Assembly: GCF_035013185.1 (NCBI RefSeq) | Contig: NZ_JAYGJO010000028.1 | Coordinates: 1-64,000 of the forward strand | From: Acerihabitans sp035013185 | GTDB taxonomy: Bacteria > Pseudomonadota > Gammaproteobacteria > Enterobacterales > Enterobacteriaceae | Direction of reading: 5' to 3' | DNA length: 64,000 bases | In this document: positions 27,273 to 36,484 of the stretch, in pieces | Numbering within the stretch: position 1 is the first letter of the stretch | Layout of the letters: every line of letters starts with the position of its first letter | Notes under the pieces: model-generated | The model's input: the letters and a program-made list of their open reading frames with translations, nothing else | What the model was told of the DNA's origin: nothing | Databases searched by the model: none | Translations under genes and position numbers: made by a program

Positions 27273-27746
27273 ATGATGACTGAACAGGTAGGTTCCGATA
27301 GCGCGGTGCTGGTGCATTTTGATCTCAAACTCGACGATGGCGCCCTGGCTGAATCTACCCGGCGCGAGAACAAACCGGCGTTGTTCCGCCTGGGTGACGG
27401 TAGCCTGTCCGTGCCCTTGGAGCAGGCCTTGCTCGGCCTGCGGGTCGGTGACAAAAAAGCATTCTCACTGGCACCTGAGGCGGCATTCGGTCCAAGCAAT
27501 CCCGATCTGGTCCAATTTTTTTCCCGGCGGGATTTTAGTGAAACCGGTGTACCGGAGGTGGGGACAATTATGTTGTTCACCGCCATCAGTGGGGGTGAGA
27601 TGCCCGGTTTGATACGCGAGGTGGCTGACGAATCCATTACCGTGGATTTTAACCATCCGCTGGCCGGTCAGCCGGTCTATTTTGATATTGAGGTTCTGGC
27701 AATCAATCCGCAGCAGGAGAATAAAAATGCGCATCTTACTGGCTAA
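27273..27746 (+). CDS. fkpB: FKBP-type peptidyl-prolyl isomerase FkpB (SlpA)
   Basis: This is an SlyD-like FKBP with prolyl isomerase and weak chaperone activity. It has 157 residues, slightly longer than the E. coli protein (149). It shows VLVHFDLKLDDGALAEST, LEQALLGLRVGDKKAF, and the inserted-flap region through DFNHPLAGQPVYFDIEV. Either of two adjacent ATG codons (27273 or 27276) may start it. Its 3' end overlaps ispH by 20 nt. Confidence 0.94.
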   Translation: MMTEQVGSDSAVLVHFDLKLDDGALAESTRRENKPALFRLGDGSLSVPLEQALLGLRVGDKKAFSLAPEAAFGPSNPDLVQFFSRRDFSETGVPEVGTIMLFTAISGGEMPGLIREVADESITVDFNHPLAGQPVYFDIEVLAINPQQENKNAHLTG

Positions 27747-28677
27747 TCCGCGTGGTTTTTGTGCTGGTGTTGATCGTGCCATCAGTATTGTGGAGCGCGC
27801 GCTGGAAATCTATGGTGCGCCGATCTATGTCCGGCACGAAGTGGTACACAATCGTTACGTGGTGGATTCCCTGCGGGCCAGCGGCGCAATTTTTATCGAG
27901 CAACTCAGCGAAGTTCCCGATGGTTCAATCCTGATTTTCTCCGCCCACGGCGTATCCCAAGCGGTGCGGGTCGAAGCAAAAAACCGCGATTTAACGGTAT
28001 TCGACGCCACCTGCCCACTGGTGACCAAAGTGCACATGGAAGTGGCGCGCGCCAGCCGCAAAGGCACCGAAGCAATTCTTATCGGTCATACTGGGCATCC
28101 GGAAGTGGAAGGCACCATGGGGCAATATAGCAACCCCAAGGGCGGGATGTATTTGGTGGAATCGCCTGCGGACGTCTGGCAACTGCGAGTCAAAGACGAA
28201 AAAAACCTGTGTTTTATGACCCAGACGACACTCTCGGTGGATGATACCTCCGAGGTTATCGATGCGCTACGAGAACGTTTTCCCCGCATCGTTGGCCCGC
28301 GTAAAGACGATATTTGTTATGCCACGACCAATCGGCAGGAAGCGGTGCGTGAACTGGCGGCCGGCGCGGACGTGGTGCTGGTAGTGGGCTCGAAAAACTC
28401 ATCCAATTCCAACCGGCTGGCCGAATTGGCCCAGCGCGTGGGCAAACCGGCCTATTTGATCGATGCGGCCACTGACATCCAACCAGAATGGCTGCAAAAT
28501 ATTGCGACCATTGGGGTAACCGCCGGCGCGTCGGCACCGGATATTTTGGTGAAAGAGGTCATCAGCCGTCTGCAGGAACTCGGTGGCAGCGCCTCGGAAG
28601 AATTGGTGGGACGCGAGGAAAATGTCGTTTTCGAAGTGCCAAAGGAACTGCGGGTCAATATCAACGTCGTGGAATAG
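27727..28677 (+). CDS. ispH: 4-hydroxy-3-methylbut-2-enyl diphosphate reductase
   Basis: IspH performs the last step of the MEP isoprenoid pathway, giving IPP and DMAPP, with a 4Fe-4S cluster. From ATG 27727 it has 316 residues, identical in length to E. coli. The three cluster cysteines are in GFCAGVD (Cys12), DATCPLVTK (Cys96) and DDICYATTNRQ (Cys197). It ends the ribF-ileS-lspA-fkpB-ispH operon. rihC, which follows in E. coli, is absent; 233 nt without a gene lead to dapB. Confidence 0.97.
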   Translation: MRILLANPRGFCAGVDRAISIVERALEIYGAPIYVRHEVVHNRYVVDSLRASGAIFIEQLSEVPDGSILIFSAHGVSQAVRVEAKNRDLTVFDATCPLVTKVHMEVARASRKGTEAILIGHTGHPEVEGTMGQYSNPKGGMYLVESPADVWQLRVKDEKNLCFMTQTTLSVDDTSEVIDALRERFPRIVGPRKDDICYATTNRQEAVRELAAGADVVLVVGSKNSSNSNRLAELAQRVGKPAYLIDAATDIQPEWLQNIATIGVTAGASAPDILVKEVISRLQELGGSASEELVGREENVVFEVPKELRVNINVVE

Positions 28678-28910
28678 ACGTCGGTGGCGGCTTTCCTGAC
28701 CAATCCTTTTTTTGATCCTATTCTGAATAAAAATTCATTTGAATGCACGTTACTGCACTGGGCTCGACAATATGCGGGTCCATTGCCCTTTCTGATGTAA
28801 ACCAAGCGCTAACAGAAAATGCTTATTAGCCGGCAATTGCACTGGCGGCAAAACGGTCACCCGGTTAACCTAACGTGATTATCGTCGGACTAATCAATCA
28901 GAGAGTATAT

Positions 28911-29732
28911 ATGAGCAAAACACCAATTCGCATCGCCATCGCTGGTGCGGGAGGCCGTATGGGCCGCCAGTTAATCCAGGCAGTCCAACAGTCGGATCAC
29001 GCGAGGTTGGGTGCTGCCCTGGAACGTTCAGGTTCAAGCCTAGTGGGCACCGACGCAGGTGAGTTGGCCGGTATGGCGCCGCTGGGCATTACCCTTGGCG
29101 ACAACCTGGCGTCGATTAAAGATGATTTTGATATTTTCATTGATTTCACCCGTCCCGAGGGCACCTTGGCCCATTTGGATTACTGTGTGCAACACGGCAA
29201 AGGCATGATTATCGGTACTACCGGTTTTGATGCTCAGCAAAAAGCCCAAATTCAGCGCGCAGCAGAACACATCAGCATTGTCTTCTCCGCTAATTTCAGC
29301 GTTGGCGTCAATGTGATGCTTAAACTTCTGGAAAAGACGGCCCAGGTCATGGGTGATTATTGCGACATTGAAATTATCGAAGCCCACCACCGGCATAAAG
29401 TTGATGCGCCGTCGGGCACGGCGCTGGCCATGGGCGACGTTATCGCTGCGACCTTGGGACGCCAGCTAACGGATTGCGCGGTATATAGCCGTGAAGGTCA
29501 TACCGGCGAGCGTCAGCCTCATACGATTGGTTTCGCCAGCGTGCGTGCCGGTGATATTGTCGGTGAACATACCGCCATGTTTGCTGATGTGGGCGAGCGA
29601 ATCGAGATTACCCATAAGGCTTCCAGTCGCATGACTTTTGCAAATGGTGCCATTAAGGCGGCAATTTGGTTGAAAGATAAAAAACCAGGGCTTTATGAGA
29701 TGAAAGATGTGCTTGGACTGGATGGTTTGTAA
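28911..29732 (+). CDS. dapB: 4-hydroxy-tetrahydrodipicolinate reductase
   Basis: DapB reduces the dihydrodipicolinate precursor in lysine and diaminopimelate synthesis. From ATG 28911 (preceded by GAGAG) it has 273 residues, the E. coli length. It has the Rossmann motif IAGAGGRMGRQL, the catalytic EAHHRHKVDAPSGTAL segment and IDFTRPEGTL. A hairpin with a T-tract follows. Confidence 0.97.
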   Translation: MSKTPIRIAIAGAGGRMGRQLIQAVQQSDHARLGAALERSGSSLVGTDAGELAGMAPLGITLGDNLASIKDDFDIFIDFTRPEGTLAHLDYCVQHGKGMIIGTTGFDAQQKAQIQRAAEHISIVFSANFSVGVNVMLKLLEKTAQVMGDYCDIEIIEAHHRHKVDAPSGTALAMGDVIAATLGRQLTDCAVYSREGHTGERQPHTIGFASVRAGDIVGEHTAMFADVGERIEITHKASSRMTFANGAIKAAIWLKDKKPGLYEMKDVLGLDGL

Positions 29733-29782
29733 CACATGTAACCATGGTGATGTGATTTTTTTAAACTTAATGTAATGATTAA

Positions 29783-29813
29783 TGGGTGATTATTTGTTAT
29801 CGCCCACTTTTTT
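29783..29813 (+). terminator. dapB intrinsic terminator
   Basis: The stem TGGGTGAT / ATCGCCCA (one G-T pair) has an 8-nt loop and is followed by CTTTTTT. Confidence 0.8.
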
Positions 29814-30152
29814 ATATGAAAATAGGGATTTAATTAAAAAAAATATCATAAACAGCTATTTATCTTTCTTTCACACACATTGTGTCACCATGGAATGCAG
29901 ATGACACCATTAAATCTCTTTTTTCAACACCAGTCTGTCTATTTTGCAGTCATCGTGATAGGCAACCGATTCCTAATGTGTCTAATCCATGGTTTTTAAC
30001 GGGTTCATGCCGAATAATGGTCCTTATTGCTATTATTTAGCAAATAAAGTCATCTCGGGGTGGACAAAAGACCAGTCCATCTTTAAAATGCGCCCAATTT
30101 GCCGAAAATCCACCTTGAAGGTGTTTTTTGCATTGATTAAGATCGCTAAATC

Positions 30153-30187
30153 TGAATTAATATGCAAATACAATGACTGAATATTCC
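30153..30187 (+). promoter_or_regulatory. Two ARG boxes (ArgR operator) upstream of carA
   Basis: TGAATTAATATGCA (30153-30166) and TGAATATTCC (30178-30187) match the ArgR ARG-box pattern and are almost identical to the pair overlapping E. coli carAB promoter P2. They end 12 nt before the carA start, so arginine repression is expected. The stretch 29814-30152 holds no gene that I can support; it should contain the pyrimidine-responsive P1. Confidence 0.85.
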
Positions 30188-30199
30188 TTGGAGGGTGTT

Positions 30200-31348
30200 T
30201 TGATAAAGTCAGCGCTATTGGTTCTGGAAGACGGAACCCAATTCCACGGTCGGGCCATCGGGGCAGAGGGAACGGCAGTGGGGGAAGTGGTCTTCAATAC
30301 ATCGATGACTGGTTATCAAGAAATCCTCACCGATCCCTCCTATTCCCGCCAAATCGTTACTCTCACTTATCCCCATATCGGCAATGTTGGCACCAACGAA
30401 GACGACGCAGAATCATCCCACATTCAGGCTCAGGGCCTGGTTATTCGCGATTTACCCCTTATCGCCAGCAACTATCGTAGTACCGGCTCGTTATCCGATT
30501 ACCTAAAGCAGAATAATGTTATCGGCATTGCGGATATTGATACCCGTAAACTGACCCGATTGCTGCGTGAGAAAGGTGCGCAGAACGGCTGCATTATTGC
30601 CGGTGACGCACCAGACGCCGATCTGGCCTTGCGCAAGGCGCGTGAGTTTCCGGGTCTTAAAGGTATGGACCTGGCTAAAGAGGTCACTACCGCCAAACCC
30701 TACAGCTGGACCCAGGGCAGTTGGCAGATGGGTTCTGGTCTGCCGGCGCCGGTCGCGGCGCACACTTTGCCCTACCATGTGGTGGCCTACGATTTTGGCA
30801 TCAAACGCAACATCATGCGTATGCTGGTAGACCGCGGCTGCCGTTTGACGGTGGTACCGGCCCAGACGCCGGCCGACGACGTGCTGGCCATGAATCCCGA
30901 CGGCATATTCCTGGCGAACGGCCCGGGTGACCCGGAACCTTGCGATTACGCCATTGCAGCCATCCAAACTTTTCTGACCACCGAGACGCCGATATTCGGC
31001 ATTTGCCTCGGTCACCAGTTGCTGGCCCTGGCCAGTGGGGCCAAGACTGTTAAAATGAAGTTCGGCCACCACGGTGGCAACCATCCGGTAAAAGACCTCG
31101 TTGCCAACCGGGTGATGATCACTGCCCAGAACCACGGTTTTGCCGTCGATGCGGCTTCGCTGCCCGCGACACTGCGGGTGACGCACACCTCGCTGTTTGA
31201 TGGCTCATTACAGGGTTTGCATCGTACCGATAAACCGGCATTCTGTTTTCAGGGGCACCCCGAAGCCAGTCCTGGCCCCCATGATGCTGCGCCGCTGTTC
31301 GACCATTTTATTGAGTTGATCAAGATATATCGTTCTCAGGTAAAATAA
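30200..31348 (+). CDS. carA: Carbamoyl-phosphate synthase small subunit
   Basis: CarA is the glutaminase subunit that passes ammonia to CarB for arginine and pyrimidine synthesis. I start it at TTG 30200, giving (fM)IKSALLVLEDGTQFHG and 382 residues, the exact E. coli length and the same unusual start codon. GGAGGG at 30190-30195 supports this. An ATG at 30173 lies inside the ArgR operator and is unlikely. The catalytic Cys is in FGICLGHQLLALA, with the His-Glu pair in FQGHPEASPG. Confidence 0.96.
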   Translation: MIKSALLVLEDGTQFHGRAIGAEGTAVGEVVFNTSMTGYQEILTDPSYSRQIVTLTYPHIGNVGTNEDDAESSHIQAQGLVIRDLPLIASNYRSTGSLSDYLKQNNVIGIADIDTRKLTRLLREKGAQNGCIIAGDAPDADLALRKAREFPGLKGMDLAKEVTTAKPYSWTQGSWQMGSGLPAPVAAHTLPYHVVAYDFGIKRNIMRMLVDRGCRLTVVPAQTPADDVLAMNPDGIFLANGPGDPEPCDYAIAAIQTFLTTETPIFGICLGHQLLALASGAKTVKMKFGHHGGNHPVKDLVANRVMITAQNHGFAVDAASLPATLRVTHTSLFDGSLQGLHRTDKPAFCFQGHPEASPGPHDAAPLFDHFIELIKIYRSQVK

Positions 31349-31362
31349 TCAGGAGCAAAACA

Positions 31363-34300
31363 ATGCCAAAACGTACAGATATAACCAGTATCCTGATTCT
31401 GGGTGCCGGTCCGATAGTTATCGGCCAGGCCTGTGAGTTCGATTACTCTGGAGCGCAGGCGTGCAAGGCCCTGAGGGAAGAGGGGTATCGGGTGGTGCTG
31501 GTTAACTCCAACCCCGCCACCATTATGACCGACCCTGATATGGCGGACGCCACCTACATTGAGCCGATTCATTGGGAAGTGGTGCGCAAAATCATCGAGA
31601 AAGAGCGCCCTGACGCCATTCTTCCGACCATGGGTGGCCAAACCGCGCTTAACTGCGCACTGGATTTAGAGCGTCATGGCGTGCTGGCTGAATTTGGCGT
31701 AACCATGATTGGTGCTACCGCTGATGCCATTGATAAGGCCGAGGATCGGCAGCGTTTTGATAAGGCCATGAAAAAAATCGGCCTGGAAACCGCGCGCTCC
31801 GGTTTTGCCCATAATATGGAAGAAGCCCTGGCCGTGGCGGCCGACGTTGGTTTTCCTTGCATCATTCGCCCCTCGTTCACCATGGGTGGCTCCGGCGGCG
31901 GTATTGCTTATAACCGCGAAGAATTCGAGGAGATCTGCGAACGTGGTCTTGATCTTTCCCCTACTACCGAACTGTTGATCGATGAATCGCTGATTGGTTG
32001 GAAAGAGTATGAAATGGAAGTGGTGCGCGATAAAAACGATAACTGCATCATTGTCTGTTCCATTGAAAACATGGATGCCATGGGCATCCACACCGGTGAT
32101 TCTATAACCGTGGCACCGGCGCAGACCCTTACGGACAAAGAATATCAAATTATGCGCAACGCCTCGATGGCGGTACTGCGTGAAATCGGCGTGGAAACGG
32201 GGGGTTCCAACGTGCAGTTTTCAGTTAATCCAGAAAACGGCCGGCTGATCATTATAGAAATGAACCCACGGGTGTCGCGGTCCTCGGCCCTGGCATCCAA
32301 GGCTACCGGGTTTCCGATTGCCAAGGTGGCCGCAAAGCTGGCGGTGGGTTATACCCTTGACGAACTGATGAACGACATCACCGGTGGGCGCACACCCGCG
32401 TCGTTTGAACCCTCCATCGATTATGTTGTGACCAAGATCCCCCGCTTCAACTTCGAAAAATTCGCCGGTGCCAACGATCGCCTGACCACCCAAATGAAAT
32501 CAGTGGGTGAGGTGATGGCGATTGGTCGTACTCAACAGGAGTCGTTGCAAAAAGCCTTGCGCGGTCTGGAAGTCGGCGTAAACGGTTTTGACCCTAAGGT
32601 TAGCCTGGATGATCCGCAAGCGTTGACCACTATCCGGCGCGAGTTAACAGATGCCGGATGCGATCGGATTTGGTATATCGCCGACGCTTTTCGTGCTGGA
32701 CTGTCGGTGGATGACGTCTTCGGCCTGACCAATATCGACCGTTGGTTCCTGGTGCAAATTGAAGAGCTGGTCACGTTGGAAAATGTGGTGGCGGCACAAG
32801 GTGTTGAGGCTTTGGACGCGGTTTTTCTTCGGCAGCTCAAGCGCAAAGGTTTTGCCGATGCTCGCCTGGCCACTTTGGCCAGGGTGCCCGAAAGTCAGAT
32901 TCGCCAGTTGCGTGAGACCTATGATCTTCACCCGGTATACAAGCGGGTGGATACCTGCGCGGCCGAGTTTGCCACCGATACCGCCTATATGTACTCCACC
33001 TATGATGACGAATGCGAATCCAATCCTACCCGCGATCGTGAAAAAATCATGGTGCTGGGCGGCGGGCCGAACCGCATTGGTCAAGGTATCGAATTCGACT
33101 ACTGTTGTGTGCACGCCTCGTTGGCGCTGCGCGAGGATGGTTATGAGACCATTATGGTCAACTGTAACCCGGAGACAGTGTCCACCGATTATGATACCTC
33201 TGACCGGCTCTATTTCGAACCGGTGACGCTGGAAGACGTGTTGGAGATCGTGCGCATCGAACGGCCGAAGGGGGTTATTGTACAATATGGCGGGCAGACC
33301 CCGCTTAAACTGGCCCGTGAGCTGGAAGCTGCAGGGGTGCCGATCATCGGTACCAGTCCGGACTCTATTGACCGTGCTGAAGATCGTGAGCGTTTCCAGC
33401 ACGCGGTAGAACGTCTGGGCCTTAAGCAACCGGCCAACGCCACTGTAACCACTATCGACCAGGCGGTGGAGAAAGCAGCGCTGATCGGTTATCCGCTGGT
33501 GGTTCGTCCTTCCTATGTGTTGGGTGGCCGGGCCATGGAAATCGTCAATGATGACGTGGATCTGCTGCGTTATTTCCAAACGGCAGTCAGTGTTTCCAAC
33601 GATGCGCCGGTGCTGCTTGATCGCTTCCTGGACGACGCAGTGGAAGTGGATGTGGATGCCATCTGCGACGGTGAACAGGTGCTTATCGGCGGTATCATGG
33701 AACATATCGAGCAGGCCGGGGTGCATTCCGGCGATTCGGCCTGCTCGTTACCGGCGTATACCCTGAGCCAGGAAATTCAGGATGTCATGCGCCAGCAGGT
33801 GAAGCAGTTGGCGTTTGAACTGAAGGTGCGTGGCCTGGTCAACGTGCAGTTCGCGGTTAAAGCTAATGAAGTCTACCTGATCGAGGTCAATCCGCGCGCC
33901 GCGCGTACGGTGCCGTTTGTTTCCAAGGCCACCGGCGTTCCTTTGGCGAAAGTGGCGGCTCGCGTGATGGTAGGGCAGTCCTTGGCCGCGCAAGGGGTAA
34001 CCAAAGAGGTGATCCCACCTTATTATTCGGTGAAGGAAGTGGTGCTGCCGTTTAATAAATTCCCCGGTGTCGATCCGATTTTGGGGCCGGAAATGCGTTC
34101 TACCGGTGAGGTCATGGGTGTCGGTCGTACCTTTGCTGAAGCCTTTGCCAAGGCCATGCTGGGCAGTCAGTCCACGATGAAGAAGTCTGGGCGGGCATTA
34201 TTGTCGGTGCGCCAGGGAGATAAAGGCCGGGTGGTTGATCTGGCAGTGAAACTGCTCAGGCATGGTTTTGAACTGGATGCGACTCACGGCACCGCAGTGG

Positions 34301-34590
34301 TGCTGGGCGAAGCGGGCATTAACCCACGACTGGTCAATAAGGTTCACGAGGGGCGGCCGCATATTCAGGATCGGATTAAGAACGGGGAATACAGCTATAT
34401 TGTCAATACCACCGCTGGACGGCAGGCTATTGCGGATTCAAAGCTTATCCGCCGCAGTGCGTTACAGTATAAGGTGCATTACGACACCACGATGAACGGC
34501 GGGTTCGCCACCGCCATGTCGTTGAACTCCGATCCGACTGAACGGGTCATTTCTGTCCAGGAAATGCATAAACAATTGCTGGGGAGATAA
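31363..34590 (+). CDS. carB: Carbamoyl-phosphate synthase large subunit
   Basis: CarB makes carbamoyl phosphate from bicarbonate, ammonia and two ATP. It has 1075 residues (E. coli 1073). The two homologous ATP-grasp halves are obvious: ILILGAGPIVIGQACEFDYSG near the N-terminus and MVLGGGPNRIGQGIEFDYCC near residue 560. The C-terminal allosteric domain (ornithine, UMP, IMP) follows. It starts 14 nt after carA. Confidence 0.98.
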   Translation: MPKRTDITSILILGAGPIVIGQACEFDYSGAQACKALREEGYRVVLVNSNPATIMTDPDMADATYIEPIHWEVVRKIIEKERPDAILPTMGGQTALNCALDLERHGVLAEFGVTMIGATADAIDKAEDRQRFDKAMKKIGLETARSGFAHNMEEALAVAADVGFPCIIRPSFTMGGSGGGIAYNREEFEEICERGLDLSPTTELLIDESLIGWKEYEMEVVRDKNDNCIIVCSIENMDAMGIHTGDSITVAPAQTLTDKEYQIMRNASMAVLREIGVETGGSNVQFSVNPENGRLIIIEMNPRVSRSSALASKATGFPIAKVAAKLAVGYTLDELMNDITGGRTPASFEPSIDYVVTKIPRFNFEKFAGANDRLTTQMKSVGEVMAIGRTQQESLQKALRGLEVGVNGFDPKVSLDDPQALTTIRRELTDAGCDRIWYIADAFRAGLSVDDVFGLTNIDRWFLVQIEELVTLENVVAAQGVEALDAVFLRQLKRKGFADARLATLARVPESQIRQLRETYDLHPVYKRVDTCAAEFATDTAYMYSTYDDECESNPTRDREKIMVLGGGPNRIGQGIEFDYCCVHASLALREDGYETIMVNCNPETVSTDYDTSDRLYFEPVTLEDVLEIVRIERPKGVIVQYGGQTPLKLARELEAAGVPIIGTSPDSIDRAEDRERFQHAVERLGLKQPANATVTTIDQAVEKAALIGYPLVVRPSYVLGGRAMEIVNDDVDLLRYFQTAVSVSNDAPVLLDRFLDDAVEVDVDAICDGEQVLIGGIMEHIEQAGVHSGDSACSLPAYTLSQEIQDVMRQQVKQLAFELKVRGLVNVQFAVKANEVYLIEVNPRAARTVPFVSKATGVPLAKVAARVMVGQSLAAQGVTKEVIPPYYSVKEVVLPFNKFPGVDPILGPEMRSTGEVMGVGRTFAEAFAKAMLGSQSTMKKSGRALLSVRQGDKGRVVDLAVKLLRHGFELDATHGTAVVLGEAGINPRLVNKVHEGRPHIQDRIKNGEYSYIVNTTAGRQAIADSKLIRRSALQYKVHYDTTMNGGFATAMSLNSDPTERVISVQEMHKQLLGR

Positions 34591-34594
34591 GTTT

Positions 34595-34638
34595 AATCCT
34601 GACTGCTAGGCGAATAATAACGCCCGGCAGCCAGGATT
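34595..34638 (+). other. Hairpin after carB
   Basis: AATCCTG...CAGGATT, with inner CTGC/GCAG and GGCG/CGCC pairs, forms a long imperfect stem 4 nt after the carB stop. There is no T-tract, so it is either a weak terminator or an mRNA 3' stabiliser. I see no gene in 34639-34811. Confidence 0.5.
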
Positions 34639-34811
34639 GAGCTGTCTATGTTCTGGTCAGTATGTAATGTGCTCGAAGATTGGCCATTGTTCACTTTTAC
34701 TCACTGGCGGCACGCTGATGCAGTGGCTTGACCAGGCTTAAGCGAACGTTGATATAGCTGAACGGGGGTGACGAGGTTCGTTATACCGCTGGGTATACGT
34801 TGCCACCGAGT

Positions 34812-35015
34812 TCACAGGAGATCTTCCATGTGGAAGCTGAAGTCACCTTTACTGGTCGTTGCCTCAGCGGTGCATTTCGAAGACGCTACCGTCTCTCCTT
34901 TCAAAATCAGATCTTCGCGGCCGCGCCGGGTTACGCAATAGACCTCACCCTGTTGTAAAGACTCAAGAGCGTGCGCCAAATTGTTCCGCAGCGCGGTATA
35001 ACTAATGGTCCGCAT
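34812..35015 (-). CDS. Orphan Phd/YefM-type antitoxin, C-terminally divergent
   Basis: A 67-residue protein starting MRTISYTALRNNLAHALESL has the DNA-binding N-terminus of the Phd/YefM antitoxin family, with VTRRGREDLIL as the third strand region. The usual toxin-binding C-terminal helix is replaced by a Ser/Thr-rich tail (AEATTSKGDFSFHMEDLL). I start it at ATG 35015 because AAGGAAAG precedes it; an in-frame TTG at 35036 gives a longer form. No toxin gene follows on the minus strand down to carB. It lies just downstream of potE and may share its transcript. Confidence 0.65.
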   Translation of the reverse strand: MRTISYTALRNNLAHALESLQQGEVYCVTRRGREDLILKGETVASSKCTAEATTSKGDFSFHMEDLL

Positions 35016-35068
35016 ACACTTCTTTCCTTCTATCAATAATTGTTTCCGGCGCCGTGGCGCCGGGTCTA

Positions 35069-36394
35069 TCAGTTGAGCTTAATATTGGGAATTTCGAAGC
35101 GTGGTGAGATGATGCCGTATAATGTCCAGCCGAGGAAGGTGACAATGGCACCCCACATCATCGCTTCTTCTCCTGAGCTATAAAGTGCATAAAAACTGTA
35201 CATCGCGCCGATAAATGCAATCCCATTGGTCATTTTCGCTTTTTCCGGTGGTAATCCTGCCGCCTGCTGAATCACTACAGTGGCGGCCATGGACAGAATG
35301 TATGGAATAATATTGGTTACCACTGCCAGATTGACCAGCACATTGAACTGTTTATTGAGCGACGGGCTGATGGTCATCAGCGACAATCCGGTCTGGATGA
35401 TGCAGATAATCAACATCCCCTTGATCGGTGCATCAGCCTTACTTGTATGGGAAAAAACTCGGGGGAAGTAACCGGCGTCGGCGGATGACTTGAATACCTG
35501 CGCGATAGTGAATTGCCAACCCAGTAGTGAACCAACGCAGGACATAATCATCAGCGCCATAATGATTTTGCCAATAAAAGGGGTAAACATATAGGCGAAT
35601 GCCAGTCCAAACGGTGCAGTAGAATTAGCCAGTGCGCTATTCGGCACAATGCCAGCGATAACGTTGGTGGACACGACATAGATAACCGCCGCGCCAAGTG
35701 TGCCACCTAATACGGCGATGGGGACATTGCGTTCTGGATTATCGACCACATCCATATTGGCACATGCTGATTCTAGCCCCAAAAATGCCCAAAGCGTCAT
35801 GGAAATAGATGCGCCGATAGCCTCGAAGGTCGGTGTGGCGTGCGGGTTCCAGGCAGCAATATAGGCGGACCCGCTAAACCAAAACCATCCGAATATGGAA
35901 ATGCCCACCACCGGTATTATCACGCCCCAAATGGTAATACTGCTAATGCTCCCGGTAAGACGTGCGCCGCCAAAATTGGCTATTGTAGCCAGCCAGAGCA
36001 CTGCGATAGTAGCGATGCAGATCCCCAGCGGCGTCAGGCTATGGCCCATAAGCTCAGTGCCGTACCCTACAGCAGAAATTGCAATGGCGACATTTGCGAT
36101 CAGGAGGGAAACACCATAGGTGTAGTTGGCCATAAAATTGCCGGATTTGCCAAAGGCATACTCCGCATACCCTCCCATGCCGCCGGTTTTTCGGCTAAAC
36201 ATACCACATTTGGCAAAAGCAAACGCCAACGCCATTGATCCTACGGCCGTAACCAACCAGGATACGATGGATATGGTACCGACCTCTGCCAGCTTAGTGG
36301 GTAGCATGATGATACCTGAACCCATCATATTTACGGCAGTCAATATAGTGAGTTGAACCACACCCATTTTGTTTTTTGACTTGGTCATAATCAT
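35069..36394 (-). CDS. potE: Putrescine-ornithine antiporter PotE
   Basis: PotE exports putrescine in exchange for ornithine during acid stress and can import putrescine. It is an APC-superfamily protein of 441 residues (E. coli 439) with 12 predicted helices. The N-terminus KMGVVQLTILTAVNMMGSGI and the segment LWAFLGLESACANMDVVDNPERN are highly conserved. It follows speF by 91 nt on the same strand, the standard speF-potE operon. Confidence 0.96.
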   Translation of the reverse strand: MIMTKSKNKMGVVQLTILTAVNMMGSGIIMLPTKLAEVGTISIVSWLVTAVGSMALAFAFAKCGMFSRKTGGMGGYAEYAFGKSGNFMANYTYGVSLLIANVAIAISAVGYGTELMGHSLTPLGICIATIAVLWLATIANFGGARLTGSISSITIWGVIIPVVGISIFGWFWFSGSAYIAAWNPHATPTFEAIGASISMTLWAFLGLESACANMDVVDNPERNVPIAVLGGTLGAAVIYVVSTNVIAGIVPNSALANSTAPFGLAFAYMFTPFIGKIIMALMIMSCVGSLLGWQFTIAQVFKSSADAGYFPRVFSHTSKADAPIKGMLIICIIQTGLSLMTISPSLNKQFNVLVNLAVVTNIIPYILSMAATVVIQQAAGLPPEKAKMTNGIAFIGAMYSFYALYSSGEEAMMWGAIVTFLGWTLYGIISPRFEIPNIKLN

Positions 36395-36484
36395 TTTCTC
36401 TTAGTAAGAATCATCACTTTTGCACCAATACGGAAGGTATTGCCCACGTGAGCCGTTATTGGTCTGCAGCGTTTTATCAGAAGG

